This document shows positions 56,217 to 64,000 of a stretch of DNA of 64,000 bases, piece after piece (the stretch's first letter is position 1; each line of letters starts with the position of its first letter). The notes below the pieces were generated by a model. That model was not told where the DNA came from. It searched no databases and was given only the letters and a program-made list of their open reading frames with translations. Source of the DNA: Solidesulfovibrio magneticus RS-1 (GTDB lineage Bacteria > Desulfobacterota > Desulfovibrionia > Desulfovibrionales > Desulfovibrionaceae); assembly GCF_000010665.1 (NCBI RefSeq), contig NC_012796.1, positions 3,873,501-3,937,500 of the forward strand, read 5' to 3'. The position numbers were made by a program, and so were the translations under genes.

Positions 56217-57758
56217 ATGTCCGACAAAATCGCCAAAATCCTGGTGGTGGAAGACGACGAGAACGTGCGCCGCCCGGTGTGCGCCTGGCTCGAAATCTCC
56301 GGCTACGCCGTCACCGAGGCCGGTGACGGGGACGAAGCCTTGCGCCGCATCGCGGACATCGGGCCCGACGCCGTGCTGCTGGATCTGCGCCTACCCCGGC
56401 GCGACGGCTTCGGCGTGCTGGAAGCCCTGTCCCGGGAACACGACGCGCCGCCGGTTATCGTCATCTCCGGCCAGGACGGCATCGACGGCGTCATCCGCGC
56501 CTTTCGCCTGGGCGCCACCGATTACCTGCAAAAACCCATCGTCAGCTTCGATCTGCTGGCCCACGCCCTGGAGGCGGCCCTGGAGCGCCGGGAACTGGCC
56601 CGGGCCGTCAAACAGGCCGAAAACCGCTATTTCACCCTGGTCCAGAGCCTGCCGCTGTTGGTCTTCATTTTGGACAAGCACCTGGAATTGACGTTCATCA
56701 ATAAGTTCTGCCGGCCGCTGCTCGGATTTTCCCGGGCCGAAGCCCTGGCCGCGCCGGGCTTTTTTCCGGCCCGGCTCCATCCCGAGGACCGGGACCGGGT
56801 CACGGCCTGGCTGGGCGAGAGCCTGGGGCCGGGCAAGGCGTCCCACACCGAGGAATGCCGGTTCCTGCACAAAAACGGCGCGACCATCCACGCCCTGCTG
56901 CGGGCCATCCCCTCGGCCCGGGATAAAAACGGCGGCGATGATCGCCAGATCGAGGGCATCGTGGTCGACATCACCGACCGGGTGGAACTGGAGCGGTTCG
57001 TGGTCCAGGAAGAAAAACTCAAGACTCTCGGAGCCATATCCGCTGAAGTCGCCCACGAGATCCGCAATCCCCTGTTTTCCATCGCCGGTTTTGCCCATCG
57101 CCTGCAAGCCCGGCTGCCGGACTCCCGGGAGGCCGGCATCATCCTGTCCGAGGCCCGGCGGCTGGAGGACATTCTCGACAAGATCCGCAATTACCTGCAT
57201 CCCGTGGACCTGCGGCCGCGCCTGTGTTCGCTTAGGGCCATCGCCATGGCCGCCCTGGATTTCCTGGCCCCGGAATTCGCCGCCCGGGGGATCGTGGCGG
57301 CGGCGGACCTGGCCGGGGGCCTGCCCGACCTGCGCCTGGACCCGGACCTGCTCACCCAGGTGGTGACGAGCCTGACCCGCTTCGCCGTCAGCCGCAGCCC
57401 GGCCGGCCAGACCGTCCAACTGGCCACCTCGCGCCACGCCCGCTACGCCCACCTGGACGTGACCTTCCGCCCCTCGCGCCCGGTGGTCGATCCCGAGGTG
57501 CTGTTTCTGCCCTTCGAGGAAGGCGACGAACGCCTGGGGTTGCCGCTGGCCTACAGAATCGTCAAAAACATGGGCGGCTCCCTGACCTTTGCCCAACACG
57601 CGACCGAGGCCGGCTTCACGTTGCAGTTGCCCATCGATCCCCTGGCCGAGGACCCGGACGGGCCAGACCCCGACGCCCTGGAGACCGCCATGGGCACGGC
57701 CGACGACGATGACGACGCGCCCGGGCTCCACGCGCCGGCGAGACCGGGCCGGGCATGA
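56217..57758 (+). CDS. response regulator-PAS-histidine kinase-like protein
   Basis: 513 residues from the ATG at 56217 (GGGGAGG upstream). REC domain with phospho-acceptor Asp in AVLLDLRLPRRDGFG and Lys in YLQKPI; PAS domain near 145-270; HisKA with AEVAHEIRNPLFSIAG; then a short ATPase region. The N-box asparagines and DxGxG are missing (SLTRFAVSRS; FRPSRPVVDPEV), so phosphoryl transfer from ATP is doubtful. The C-terminus is a Pro/Asp-rich tail with a run of five Asp. Overlaps the FkbM gene by four bases. Confidence 0.85.
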   Translation: MSDKIAKILVVEDDENVRRPVCAWLEISGYAVTEAGDGDEALRRIADIGPDAVLLDLRLPRRDGFGVLEALSREHDAPPVIVISGQDGIDGVIRAFRLGATDYLQKPIVSFDLLAHALEAALERRELARAVKQAENRYFTLVQSLPLLVFILDKHLELTFINKFCRPLLGFSRAEALAAPGFFPARLHPEDRDRVTAWLGESLGPGKASHTEECRFLHKNGATIHALLRAIPSARDKNGGDDRQIEGIVVDITDRVELERFVVQEEKLKTLGAISAEVAHEIRNPLFSIAGFAHRLQARLPDSREAGIILSEARRLEDILDKIRNYLHPVDLRPRLCSLRAIAMAALDFLAPEFAARGIVAAADLAGGLPDLRLDPDLLTQVVTSLTRFAVSRSPAGQTVQLATSRHARYAHLDVTFRPSRPVVDPEVLFLPFEEGDERLGLPLAYRIVKNMGGSLTFAQHATEAGFTLQLPIDPLAEDPDGPDPDALETAMGTADDDDDAPGLHAPARPGRA

Positions 57759-58390
57759 GCGTCGAAGCTTTTTTCGGCCGACTGGCCGGGCTGGCCCTGC
57801 CGGACGCGCCGGTGGTGGTGGACGGCGGGGCCAACAAGGGGCGGGTGGCGGCGCGTTTTCTGGCCGCCCTGCCCGGCTGCCGGGTGGCGGCCTTCGAGCC
57901 TCAGCCAATACTTGCCCGCAAGCTGGCCAAGCGGTTCGCCGACGAGCCGCGTCTGACGGTCCATGCCGTGGCCCTGGGCGAGACAGCGGCGGTCTTGCCC
58001 TTGACGGTGATGTCGCGCCCCACGCTCTCCTCGCTGTTTGCGCCCACGGGCATTCACGAAAAGTACGCGGACCAGGAATTGACGGAGACGGCGGTGGTGG
58101 ACGTGCCGGTGGTCCGGCTGGACGCGGTGCTTGGGCGGGCCGACGTCATCAAGCTGGATTTGCAGGGCTACGAATTGCCGGCCTTGCGGGGGGCGGCCGG
58201 GCTTTTGGGCGGAGTCTCGGCGGTGGTGGCCGAGGCGGCGCTCTATCCGCTCTACGACGGGCAGGCGCTTCTGGACGAGCTGACGGCCTATTTGCAGGGT
58301 TTCGGACTGATGCTCGACGGGGTCTACGATTTCCACCGCGACCCGGCCGGCCGCATCGCCTCGGGCGACGCCGTTTATCTGCGCCCCTGA
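57755..58390 (+). CDS. FkbM-family methyltransferase
   Basis: 211 residues, ATG overlapping the previous stop. SAM-binding VVVDGGANKGRVAARF, acidic AAFEPQP, then VIKLDLQGYELPALRG typical of FkbM. Methylates an oxygen on a sugar or small molecule; target unknown. Coupling to the kinase-like gene suggests co-expression. Ends at copy D of the palindromic element. Confidence 0.85.
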   Translation: MSVEAFFGRLAGLALPDAPVVVDGGANKGRVAARFLAALPGCRVAAFEPQPILARKLAKRFADEPRLTVHAVALGETAAVLPLTVMSRPTLSSLFAPTGIHEKYADQELTETAVVDVPVVRLDAVLGRADVIKLDLQGYELPALRGAAGLLGGVSAVVAEAALYPLYDGQALLDELTAYLQGFGLMLDGVYDFHRDPAGRIASGDAVYLRP

Positions 58391-58427
58391 CGCCGCTCCC
58401 CGCTGAACCCCCTTTACCCTTTCCCCA

Positions 58428-58471
58428 TTCGGGGGGTCTGGGGGCCTCAGGCCCCCAGCCGCCGGAGGCCT
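58428..58471. repeat. 3' palindromic element, copy D
   Basis: Core hairpin 58438-58458, identical to the others; begins 16 bases beyond the stop of the minus-strand glycosyltransferase, with the CCCTTTACCC tract on the far side. Confidence 0.85.
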
Positions 58472-58486
58472 CTTCCCTCTTCTCTC

Positions 58487-59632
58487 TTACCGTATTTCCA
58501 CTATAAACCGCGCCGCCTTGGCCGCGCCGTCGAGGTCAATGCGCCCGGGCTGGGGCGACGGGGCGGCAAGGGCGGCGGCCAGGCGGGGGGCGAGCAGGGA
58601 CGCAGAGAGCTGCGACGGTTCGAGGAGGCCGAGCAGCCCCAGGGCGGCTAGGCGCTCGGCGCGCAGGCGCTGTTCGCGGTTCTGGTCAAAGGGCATGACC
58701 AACGCTCGGCAGCGGGCGGCGAGCAGTGCCATGACGGTGTTGTAGCCGGCCAGGCTCACGGACAGGTCGCACCCGGCCAGCACGGCCGGGAAATCCGGGG
58801 TGAAGCGGGCCACCCGGGCGTCGGGCAGGTCGGCCGCGGCCCGGACCAGGGCGGCCAAGGCGTCTTCGTCGCAAAAGGGGCCGGAAAACACGCGAAGGGC
58901 CGCATCGGCCAGTTGGCCGTGGTCCCGGCAGGCGTCCAGCACGGCGGCGGGCAGCTCGGAACCGACCTTGCCGCCGCCGGCCGAGACGACCACGAGGGGC
59001 TTGCCTTCGGCCACGCCCAAGGCGGCCCGGGCGGCGGCGGCGGCCTGGGGCGTGGCCCGGGCCGGGGCCACGTAACCGGTATGGGCCACGGGCAGGGTGA
59101 TGTCGCCGGCCCGGGCAAAGGTGGCGGACAGGGGGAAAAGCGCCGGATCGCCGTGGACGCACACGGCGTCGAAGTGGCGATTGAGCCGGTCCAGCACCCG
59201 GGTCTCGTAGGCGGCCTGGTCCTTTTTTTCGACCAGGATATCGCGCACGCCGCAAACGACCTTGCCGCCCCGCTCCCGCACGGCGCGGATGGCCGGCAGC
59301 AGCTCGAACTCGAAGGCCTTGCGGCCGAAGGGATAGAGCTCGACGAAAAAGACGTCGGGCGCGAAATCGGCCAGGGCGTCGAGCAGCAGGGCCTTGCGGG
59401 CGGCCTTGGCCGCCTCCAGGGCCGGGCCTTCCAGGGTCAGGGCGCGGAAATCGGCGTCCATGGCCAGGGGCGGCAGACGAAGCAGGCGCACGCCTTCCGG
59501 CACGGCCGCCGGCACGTCCGGGCCGCCGACAACGAGCAGGCGCTCGTGGCCGTCCAGGGCGGCGACGATTTCCAGCGTGCGAAACAGATGCCCCATGCCC
59601 AGCACATGCTGGCAGTAGACGGCGATTTTCAC
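58487..59632 (-). CDS. glycosyltransferase (GT28/MurG-like)
   Basis: 381 residues. N-terminal GMGHLFRTLEIVAALDG (glycine loop), VVVSAGGGKVGSEL in the C-terminal half, and DLSVSLAGYNTVMALLA, VMPFDQNREQRLRAERL close to the donor-site pattern of GT-B enzymes. Sugar donor unknown. Its start overlaps the phosphatase gene stop (ATGA), so they are one operon. Confidence 0.8.
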   Translation of the reverse strand: MKIAVYCQHVLGMGHLFRTLEIVAALDGHERLLVVGGPDVPAAVPEGVRLLRLPPLAMDADFRALTLEGPALEAAKAARKALLLDALADFAPDVFFVELYPFGRKAFEFELLPAIRAVRERGGKVVCGVRDILVEKKDQAAYETRVLDRLNRHFDAVCVHGDPALFPLSATFARAGDITLPVAHTGYVAPARATPQAAAAARAALGVAEGKPLVVVSAGGGKVGSELPAAVLDACRDHGQLADAALRVFSGPFCDEDALAALVRAAADLPDARVARFTPDFPAVLAGCDLSVSLAGYNTVMALLAARCRALVMPFDQNREQRLRAERLAALGLLGLLEPSQLSASLLAPRLAAALAAPSPQPGRIDLDGAAKAARFIVEIR

Positions 59633-60231
59633 GGCTGGGGCAGCTCCAGGTCCAAGCGGCCCAGGGTGAGCTGCCCGCCCTGGCAGACCACCTCCTGGAC
59701 CCGGTTCGGGTCAAAGGCCGGTGGTTCGCTGGGCAGGTAGGCCCGGCCTAGGAGATGGTAAAGCACGGCTTTGATCACGCCCTGGTGGGTGACCACCAGC
59801 ACGTTGCGGCCGCCGTTGGCTTTGGCCGCGTCAATGAGCGCGTGTTCGGCCCGCTGGCGCACGTCGGCGCGCGATTCGCCGCCGGTGGGGTGAAAACTCC
59901 AGCCGGCGGCCTCGGCGGCGGCGATGGCTTCGGGCGGGATGTCGCGCCAATGCTTGCCGGTCCAGTCGCCGTAGTGCTGCTCGCGCAGGCGTTTTTCCAG
60001 GGTCACGGGCAGACGCAGGCTGCGGTTTAAGATGCCGGCGGTGGATTTGGCCCGGCCGAGGTCGCTGCACAGGATGCGGGCCAGGGCCAGCCCGGCCAGC
60101 TGTGGGGCCAGGGCCTCGCACTGGGCCGTGGCGACCGGAGCCAGTTCGCTGTCCCACTGGCCCTGGATGCGCTTGTCCAGGTTCCACAGGGTCGGGGCAT
60201 GGCGCAGGAGATAAAACACGCAGCGCGACAT
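59629..60231 (-). CDS. histidine phosphatase family protein
   Basis: 200 residues. Catalytic His in LLRHAPTLWNLDKRIQG, acid/base near REQHYGDWTGK and second His in VVTHQGVIKAVLYH. Dephosphorylates phosphosugars or similar (alpha-ribazole phosphatase and phosphoglycerate mutase relatives). Coupled with the glycosyltransferase. Confidence 0.9.
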   Translation of the reverse strand: MSRCVFYLLRHAPTLWNLDKRIQGQWDSELAPVATAQCEALAPQLAGLALARILCSDLGRAKSTAGILNRSLRLPVTLEKRLREQHYGDWTGKHWRDIPPEAIAAAEAAGWSFHPTGGESRADVRQRAEHALIDAAKANGGRNVLVVTHQGVIKAVLYHLLGRAYLPSEPPAFDPNRVQEVVCQGGQLTLGRLDLELPQP

Positions 60232-60268
60232 GGCGTTTGTCCTTTGCTCGGCCCGTTGCGGCGAGCCG

Positions 60269-63200
60269 TCAGTTTCCGATGCGGCACAAATAGTCGTCCA
60301 GGCCGCAGACCGCCTCCCGGCAGGCCTGATCCAGGGTCGGGGACAGCTCGGCCAGCCGGGCCACGTCGCCGGCCGCCGCCGCCTGCTCGGCCTCGGCGGC
60401 CAGGCCGCGCATGGCCGCCGCCCCGAACATGGCCGCGTTGCCTTTAAGGGTATGGGCCACCCGCTCGCACACGGCCAGATCGCCCTGGTCCATGGCCTCG
60501 CGCAGACACGTCAGCTGATCCGGCACCGAGGACACGAACTCGCGCCCCACCCGGGTGAGCAGCCCGGCCTTGCCCCGGTACTGGGCGGCCAGAGCCTGGA
60601 CGTCGATGGGCGACGGGAGCGTCTGCCTGCCCGCCTCCCGCGCCCCCGCCGGCGTACGGCCGCGACGGGCCAACACCCGGGCCACCACGGCGAAAAACGT
60701 TTCCACGTCAATGGGCTTGGTGATGTAGTCGTCGAAACCGGCGGCCAGAAAACGCTCGCGCTCCTGATCCATGGCGTAGGCCGATAGCCCGACCACGGGC
60801 AGGCCCGGGTCGATGTCCAGATGGCCGGCCCGGATGGCCCGGGTGGCGGCCAGACCGTCCATGACCGGCATCTGGATGTCCATGAGCACCACGTCCACGG
60901 CGTGGGACACGAGATATTCCAGGGCCACCCGGCCGTTCTCCGCCAGGATGACCTCATGGCCTCGGCTCTCCAGGAGATCGGTGGCAAAGACACGGTTGAC
61001 CCGGTTGTCTTCCACCAGCAGCACCCGCAGGCTTGGCGGCGGCTCCCGGCGCGACGACGGGCTAAAGTCCCGCCGAGTCAGCCCGCCCAGGCCGGCGGCG
61101 GCCTCGAAGGGGCATTCGAGCCAGAACACGCTGCCCTTGCCGGCTACGCTGTCCACGAACACCTCGCCGCTCATGAGTCCGGCCAGCCGGCGGCAGATGG
61201 CCAGGCCCAAGCCCGTGCCGGCCTGGCGTTTGGTCAGGCCGCCGTCCACCTGGGTGAAGCTGTCGAAGATGGCGGGCAGCTGGTCGGCCGGGATGCCCAC
61301 ACCGGTGTCGATGACGGCAAAGCGCAAGGTGACGCGTTCGCCGCTCCCGGTGGGGCACGGCGAACGGTCAAGCAACGAGGCGCGCAGGGTCACGCTGCCG
61401 TGCTCGGTGTATTTGACGGCGTTGTTGACGAGGTTGCGCAGGATCTGGCGCAGGCGCAAGCCGTCGCCGCGCACGCTCCCGGGCAACCCCGGGTCGAGTT
61501 GCAGGTCCAGGGTCAGCCCCTTTTCCCGGGCCAGCACCTCCTGCTCCTTGACCACGGCGGCCAGGCATTGGGCCAGATCAAAGGACTCGGCCTTGATCTC
61601 CAGCCGGCCGGCCTCGATCTTGGAATAGTCAAGGATGTCGTTGATAATGGACAACAGCGTGGCGGCGGACTCTTCCACCACGGCCAGGCGCTGGCGCTGG
61701 GCCGGCTCCAGGCGGTCGCGCAGCATGAGCTGGACGTAGCCCAGGACGGCATTAAGTGGCGTGCGGATTTCGTGGCTCATGTTGGCCAGGAACGCGCCCT
61801 TGGCCTGGCTGGCCGCCTCGGCCCGCTCCAGGGCGGCGGCCAGTTCGGCTTCGAGCTTCTTGCCGGCCGTAACGTCGCGCACGATTTCCACCACGGCGGC
61901 CACCGAGCCGGCGGCGTCGAGCATGGGATAGCAGAAAAGCTCCACCCAACCGGCGGAATCGCCCGGATCGTCCTTGGGCACCACGCTGATGGCCAGCTTG
62001 CGGGTGGCCATGGCCCGCAGGGACGGGCAATCCTGGCAGGGGGCGGACAGGCCGTGATAGACCTCGTGGCAGCGCTGGCCGACGATCTCGCCGCGCGAGG
62101 CGTACATGCCGCGTAGCGACCGGTTGACGGCCAGGACTTCCATTTCCGGCGACAGCAGGCACACGCCGTCCTGGACGCCGGCAAGCACGGCGTCGAGGAA
62201 AAACGTCTTTTCGCGCAGGGCATCGGCCAGCCGCCGGCCATCGGCCAGGGCCGCGCCGAGACGGTCGGCCAAGGCGGCGGCTTCGGCGTTTTTCTCTTCG
62301 GCCAGGACGTGCAACTCCTCGGCCCGGCGCTTGAGGGACTGTTCGGCCAGTTTGCGCGGGGTGATGTCGCGGCCCACGGCTTGGTATTCGACCAGTTCGC
62401 CGGCGGCGTCGAAGATGGCCCGGCGAGTCCAGCGCTGATAGCGGGCGCGGCCATCGGGCCGCAGCACCCGCACCTCATAGCCGGTGGTGGGCCGGTGGGG
62501 ACACAGCGAAGCCACGCGCCGGGCCACCATGGCCGCGTCGTCGGGATGCAAGGCGGGCTGGAAATTCTCGGCCAGGCAGACTTCGGGGGTCTTGCCCCAG
62601 TAGCGGGCATAGGCGGCGTTGACGAAAATGAGCCGGCCGGCGGGATCGAAGCGGCAGATGAGTTCGGTCTGGTGTTCGATCAGGGACCGGTAGCCGGCGT
62701 CATCGGACGGCCCGCCGGGCACAGCGGCCTGGGGGACGTCGGCACAGGCGCCCTCAAAGCCCGTGGGCTGATCGTAGGCGTCGCGCACGGCCCGCACGGA
62801 ACAGGCCAGCCGGCGATAGCCGCCCTCACGCCGCGGTCCTCTCGCCTCGAAAGTCACGGGGTCGGCCTGGGACAGGGCGCGGGGCATAAGCTCGCGCCGG
62901 CTTGGTCCGTCCAGGCGCAGGGGATGGGCAGGCTGGCGCGACTGGCGCAGGCAGTCGGCCACGTCGCGGTAGCCGAGCATCCGGGACAAGGCGGCGTTGA
63001 CGGCCACGGGCCGCCCTTGGTGGTCGAGGCGGAAAAGGCCCGTCGCGGCGTTGTCGTAGAGGTCGCGGTAGCGGTCGGCCTGGTCGCGCAACCGGGCCGT
63101 TTCGGCGTCGGACACGATGCCCGACAACACGGCGGCCACGTCGGTCCAGGTCAAAAGGCCGATAAGAAAACCGTCCGGATCGGCGACCACCAGCCGCCCG

Positions 63201-63892
63201 GCCCCGGCCCCGTCCATGCCGGCCAGCCCTTCGGCCAGGGGCAGTTGCGGGGCCACCGTGGCCACCGGCGCGCTCATGGCCGCGTCCACCGCCATGTCGC
63301 GAATGTCCGCGCCGCCGGCCAAAAGGCGCACGGCGTCGCGGGCGGTGAAAACGCCGCAAGGCACGTCGTCCCTGGCCACCACCACCCCGCCGACGCCAAG
63401 GCGCGTCATACGGGCCAACACCATGGGCAGGGCTTCGCCAGCCCGGGCCGTGACCACGGTGCGGGTCATGGCGCTGGCCACGGTGCGCTCGGCCAGCTCG
63501 TCCAGGGCCACGCCCAGGCGGGCCACATGAAAGGGCGCGAGCATGCCCACGGCCCGGCCGGCGGCGTCCACCACGGCCAGCCGGCGCGACGGCGCGGCCA
63601 GCAGATGGCGCAAGGCCCCGGGCAGATAGTCGCTTTCCGGCGACACGGCCACCGGGTCCATGACGTCGCGCACGGCCAGATGGGCGGCCTGGACGATGTT
63701 GTGGGTCAGCACCTTGGACAGGCCGCTGGTGGTGACGACGCCAAGGGGGCGGCCGCCGTCAAGGACCAGCGCCTCGCCGGCCCCGGCCCCGAGCAGGGTG
63801 CGGGCGGCCTGGGCGGCGGTGGTCCACAGCCCCAAGGTAATGGGCGCGGCGGGCGGCAGATCGCGCAGCGGCGTCTCGTGCAATTTGGCCAT
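60269..63892 (-). CDS. large hybrid histidine kinase with four CBS and three PAS domains
   Basis: 1207 residues from the ATG at 63892 (GGAG upstream). Order: four CBS motifs (about 5-275), three PAS domains (about 275-720; the third has cysteines in [10 protein letters not shown]), His[18 protein letters not shown], HATPase with [14 protein letters not shown] and [13 protein letters not shown] with [12 protein letters not shown] and TKPIDVE, and Hpt with [13 protein letters not shown] near 1140. All phosphorelay residues are present. CBS domains often bind adenine nucleotides, so energy state may be sensed. No cognate output gene is adjacent. Confidence 0.93.
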   Translation of the reverse strand: MAKLHETPLRDLPPAAPITLGLWTTAAQAARTLLGAGAGEALVLDGGRPLGVVTTSGLSKVLTHNIVQAAHLAVRDVMDPVAVSPESDYLPGALRHLLAAPSRRLAVVDAAGRAVGMLAPFHVARLGVALDELAERTVASAMTRTVVTARAGEALPMVLARMTRLGVGGVVVARDDVPCGVFTARDAVRLLAGGADIRDMAVDAAMSAPVATVAPQLPLAEGLAGMDGAGAGRLVVADPDGFLIGLLTWTDVAAVLSGIVSDAETARLRDQADRYRDLYDNAATGLFRLDHQGRPVAVNAALSRMLGYRDVADCLRQSRQPAHPLRLDGPSRRELMPRALSQADPVTFEARGPRREGGYRRLACSVRAVRDAYDQPTGFEGACADVPQAAVPGGPSDDAGYRSLIEHQTELICRFDPAGRLIFVNAAYARYWGKTPEVCLAENFQPALHPDDAAMVARRVASLCPHRPTTGYEVRVLRPDGRARYQRWTRRAIFDAAGELVEYQAVGRDITPRKLAEQSLKRRAEELHVLAEEKNAEAAALADRLGAALADGRRLADALREKTFFLDAVLAGVQDGVCLLSPEMEVLAVNRSLRGMYASRGEIVGQRCHEVYHGLSAPCQDCPSLRAMATRKLAISVVPKDDPGDSAGWVELFCYPMLDAAGSVAAVVEIVRDVTAGKKLEAELAAALERAEAASQAKGAFLANMSHEIRTPLNAVLGYVQLMLRDRLEPAQRQRLAVVEESAATLLSIINDILDYSKIEAGRLEIKAESFDLAQCLAAVVKEQEVLAREKGLTLDLQLDPGLPGSVRGDGLRLRQILRNLVNNAVKYTEHGSVTLRASLLDRSPCPTGSGERVTLRFAVIDTGVGIPADQLPAIFDSFTQVDGGLTKRQAGTGLGLAICRRLAGLMSGEVFVDSVAGKGSVFWLECPFEAAAGLGGLTRRDFSPSSRREPPPSLRVLLVEDNRVNRVFATDLLESRGHEVILAENGRVALEYLVSHAVDVVLMDIQMPVMDGLAATRAIRAGHLDIDPGLPVVGLSAYAMDQERERFLAAGFDDYITKPIDVETFFAVVARVLARRGRTPAGAREAGRQTLPSPIDVQALAAQYRGKAGLLTRVGREFVSSVPDQLTCLREAMDQGDLAVCERVAHTLKGNAAMFGAAAMRGLAAEAEQAAAAGDVARLAELSPTLDQACREAVCGLDDYLCRIGN

Positions 63893-64000
63893 CACGGCTC
63901 CATCGCCCGCTCGCCGCCACGCCGCGCGAGCGGAAGGCTGACTGACGTTATCCTCCTGCCAAGCCCGCACCAAACGCCACCCACAGCCACAGGGCTTGCC

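Overview
The window is chromosomal DNA from a GC-rich anaerobic deltaproteobacterium of the Desulfovibrio/Solidesulfovibrio type. This rests on the gene families and their order, not on a database search: a MucR/Ros-type regulator, TrmD fused to a second SPOUT methyltransferase, a bacterial PFK-2/FBPase-2 fusion, abundant multi-PAS kinases, and very high third-position GC. A 17.5 kb insertion between about 9.0 and 26.6 kb has patchy, lower GC and a different gene style.

Layout. 1-8.8 kb: a CheB/CheR/PAS sensor protein running off the left edge, a MucR-like regulator, a hexapeptide acyltransferase, an exported Ntn-type hydrolase and a B12/radical SAM protein. 9041-26575: an integrative element in the 3' half of tRNA-Phe(GAA). 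The intact tRNA lies at the right junction and a 50-nt tRNA fragment at the left junction, next to a tyrosine integrase. Inside are an AlpA-like regulator, a chain of overlapping small DNA-binding genes leading into a PrimPol-helicase, a candidate iteron origin, a DUF5681 protein, two paralogous small proteins, an EVE-HNH endonuclease, a duplicated set of membrane and helical microproteins, a zinc-ribbon/PilZ protein, and a five-gene operon of exported proteins including a phospholipase-D-type nuclease, a staphylococcal-nuclease-like protein and a ComEA-like helix-hairpin-helix protein. I see no capsid, terminase or conjugation genes, so it looks like a satellite or mobilizable island.

26.6-33.8 kb: the minus-strand ffh-rpsP-khpA-rimM-trmD-rplS-rnhB-yraN translation cluster, with an RRM protein upstream. 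33.9-47 kb: a YkgJ-type protein, an aminotransferase, a U32 protein translationally coupled to a PFK-2/FBPase-2-like enzyme, a Ser-rich small protein, a 1048-residue protein with a PHP-like segment and membrane helices, an Old Yellow Enzyme-type oxidoreductase and two coupled small proteins. 47-56 kb: PBP1A, a second Cys-cluster protein, a peroxiredoxin, and the nitrogen-control set glnD / amtB-glnK. 56-64 kb: a REC-PAS-kinase-like protein with a degraded ATPase region, an FkbM methyltransferase, a glycosyltransferase coupled to a histidine phosphatase, and a large CBS-PAS hybrid kinase.

A second theme is a family of palindromic elements just downstream of stop codons (rimM, PFK-2, the 1048-residue protein, PBP1A, the glycosyltransferase). 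They keep one orientation relative to the gene they follow.

Most promising for follow-up are the element's exported nuclease operon, its duplicated and reshuffled microprotein cassettes, the EVE-HNH gene between short direct repeats, and the oriented 3' palindrome family.
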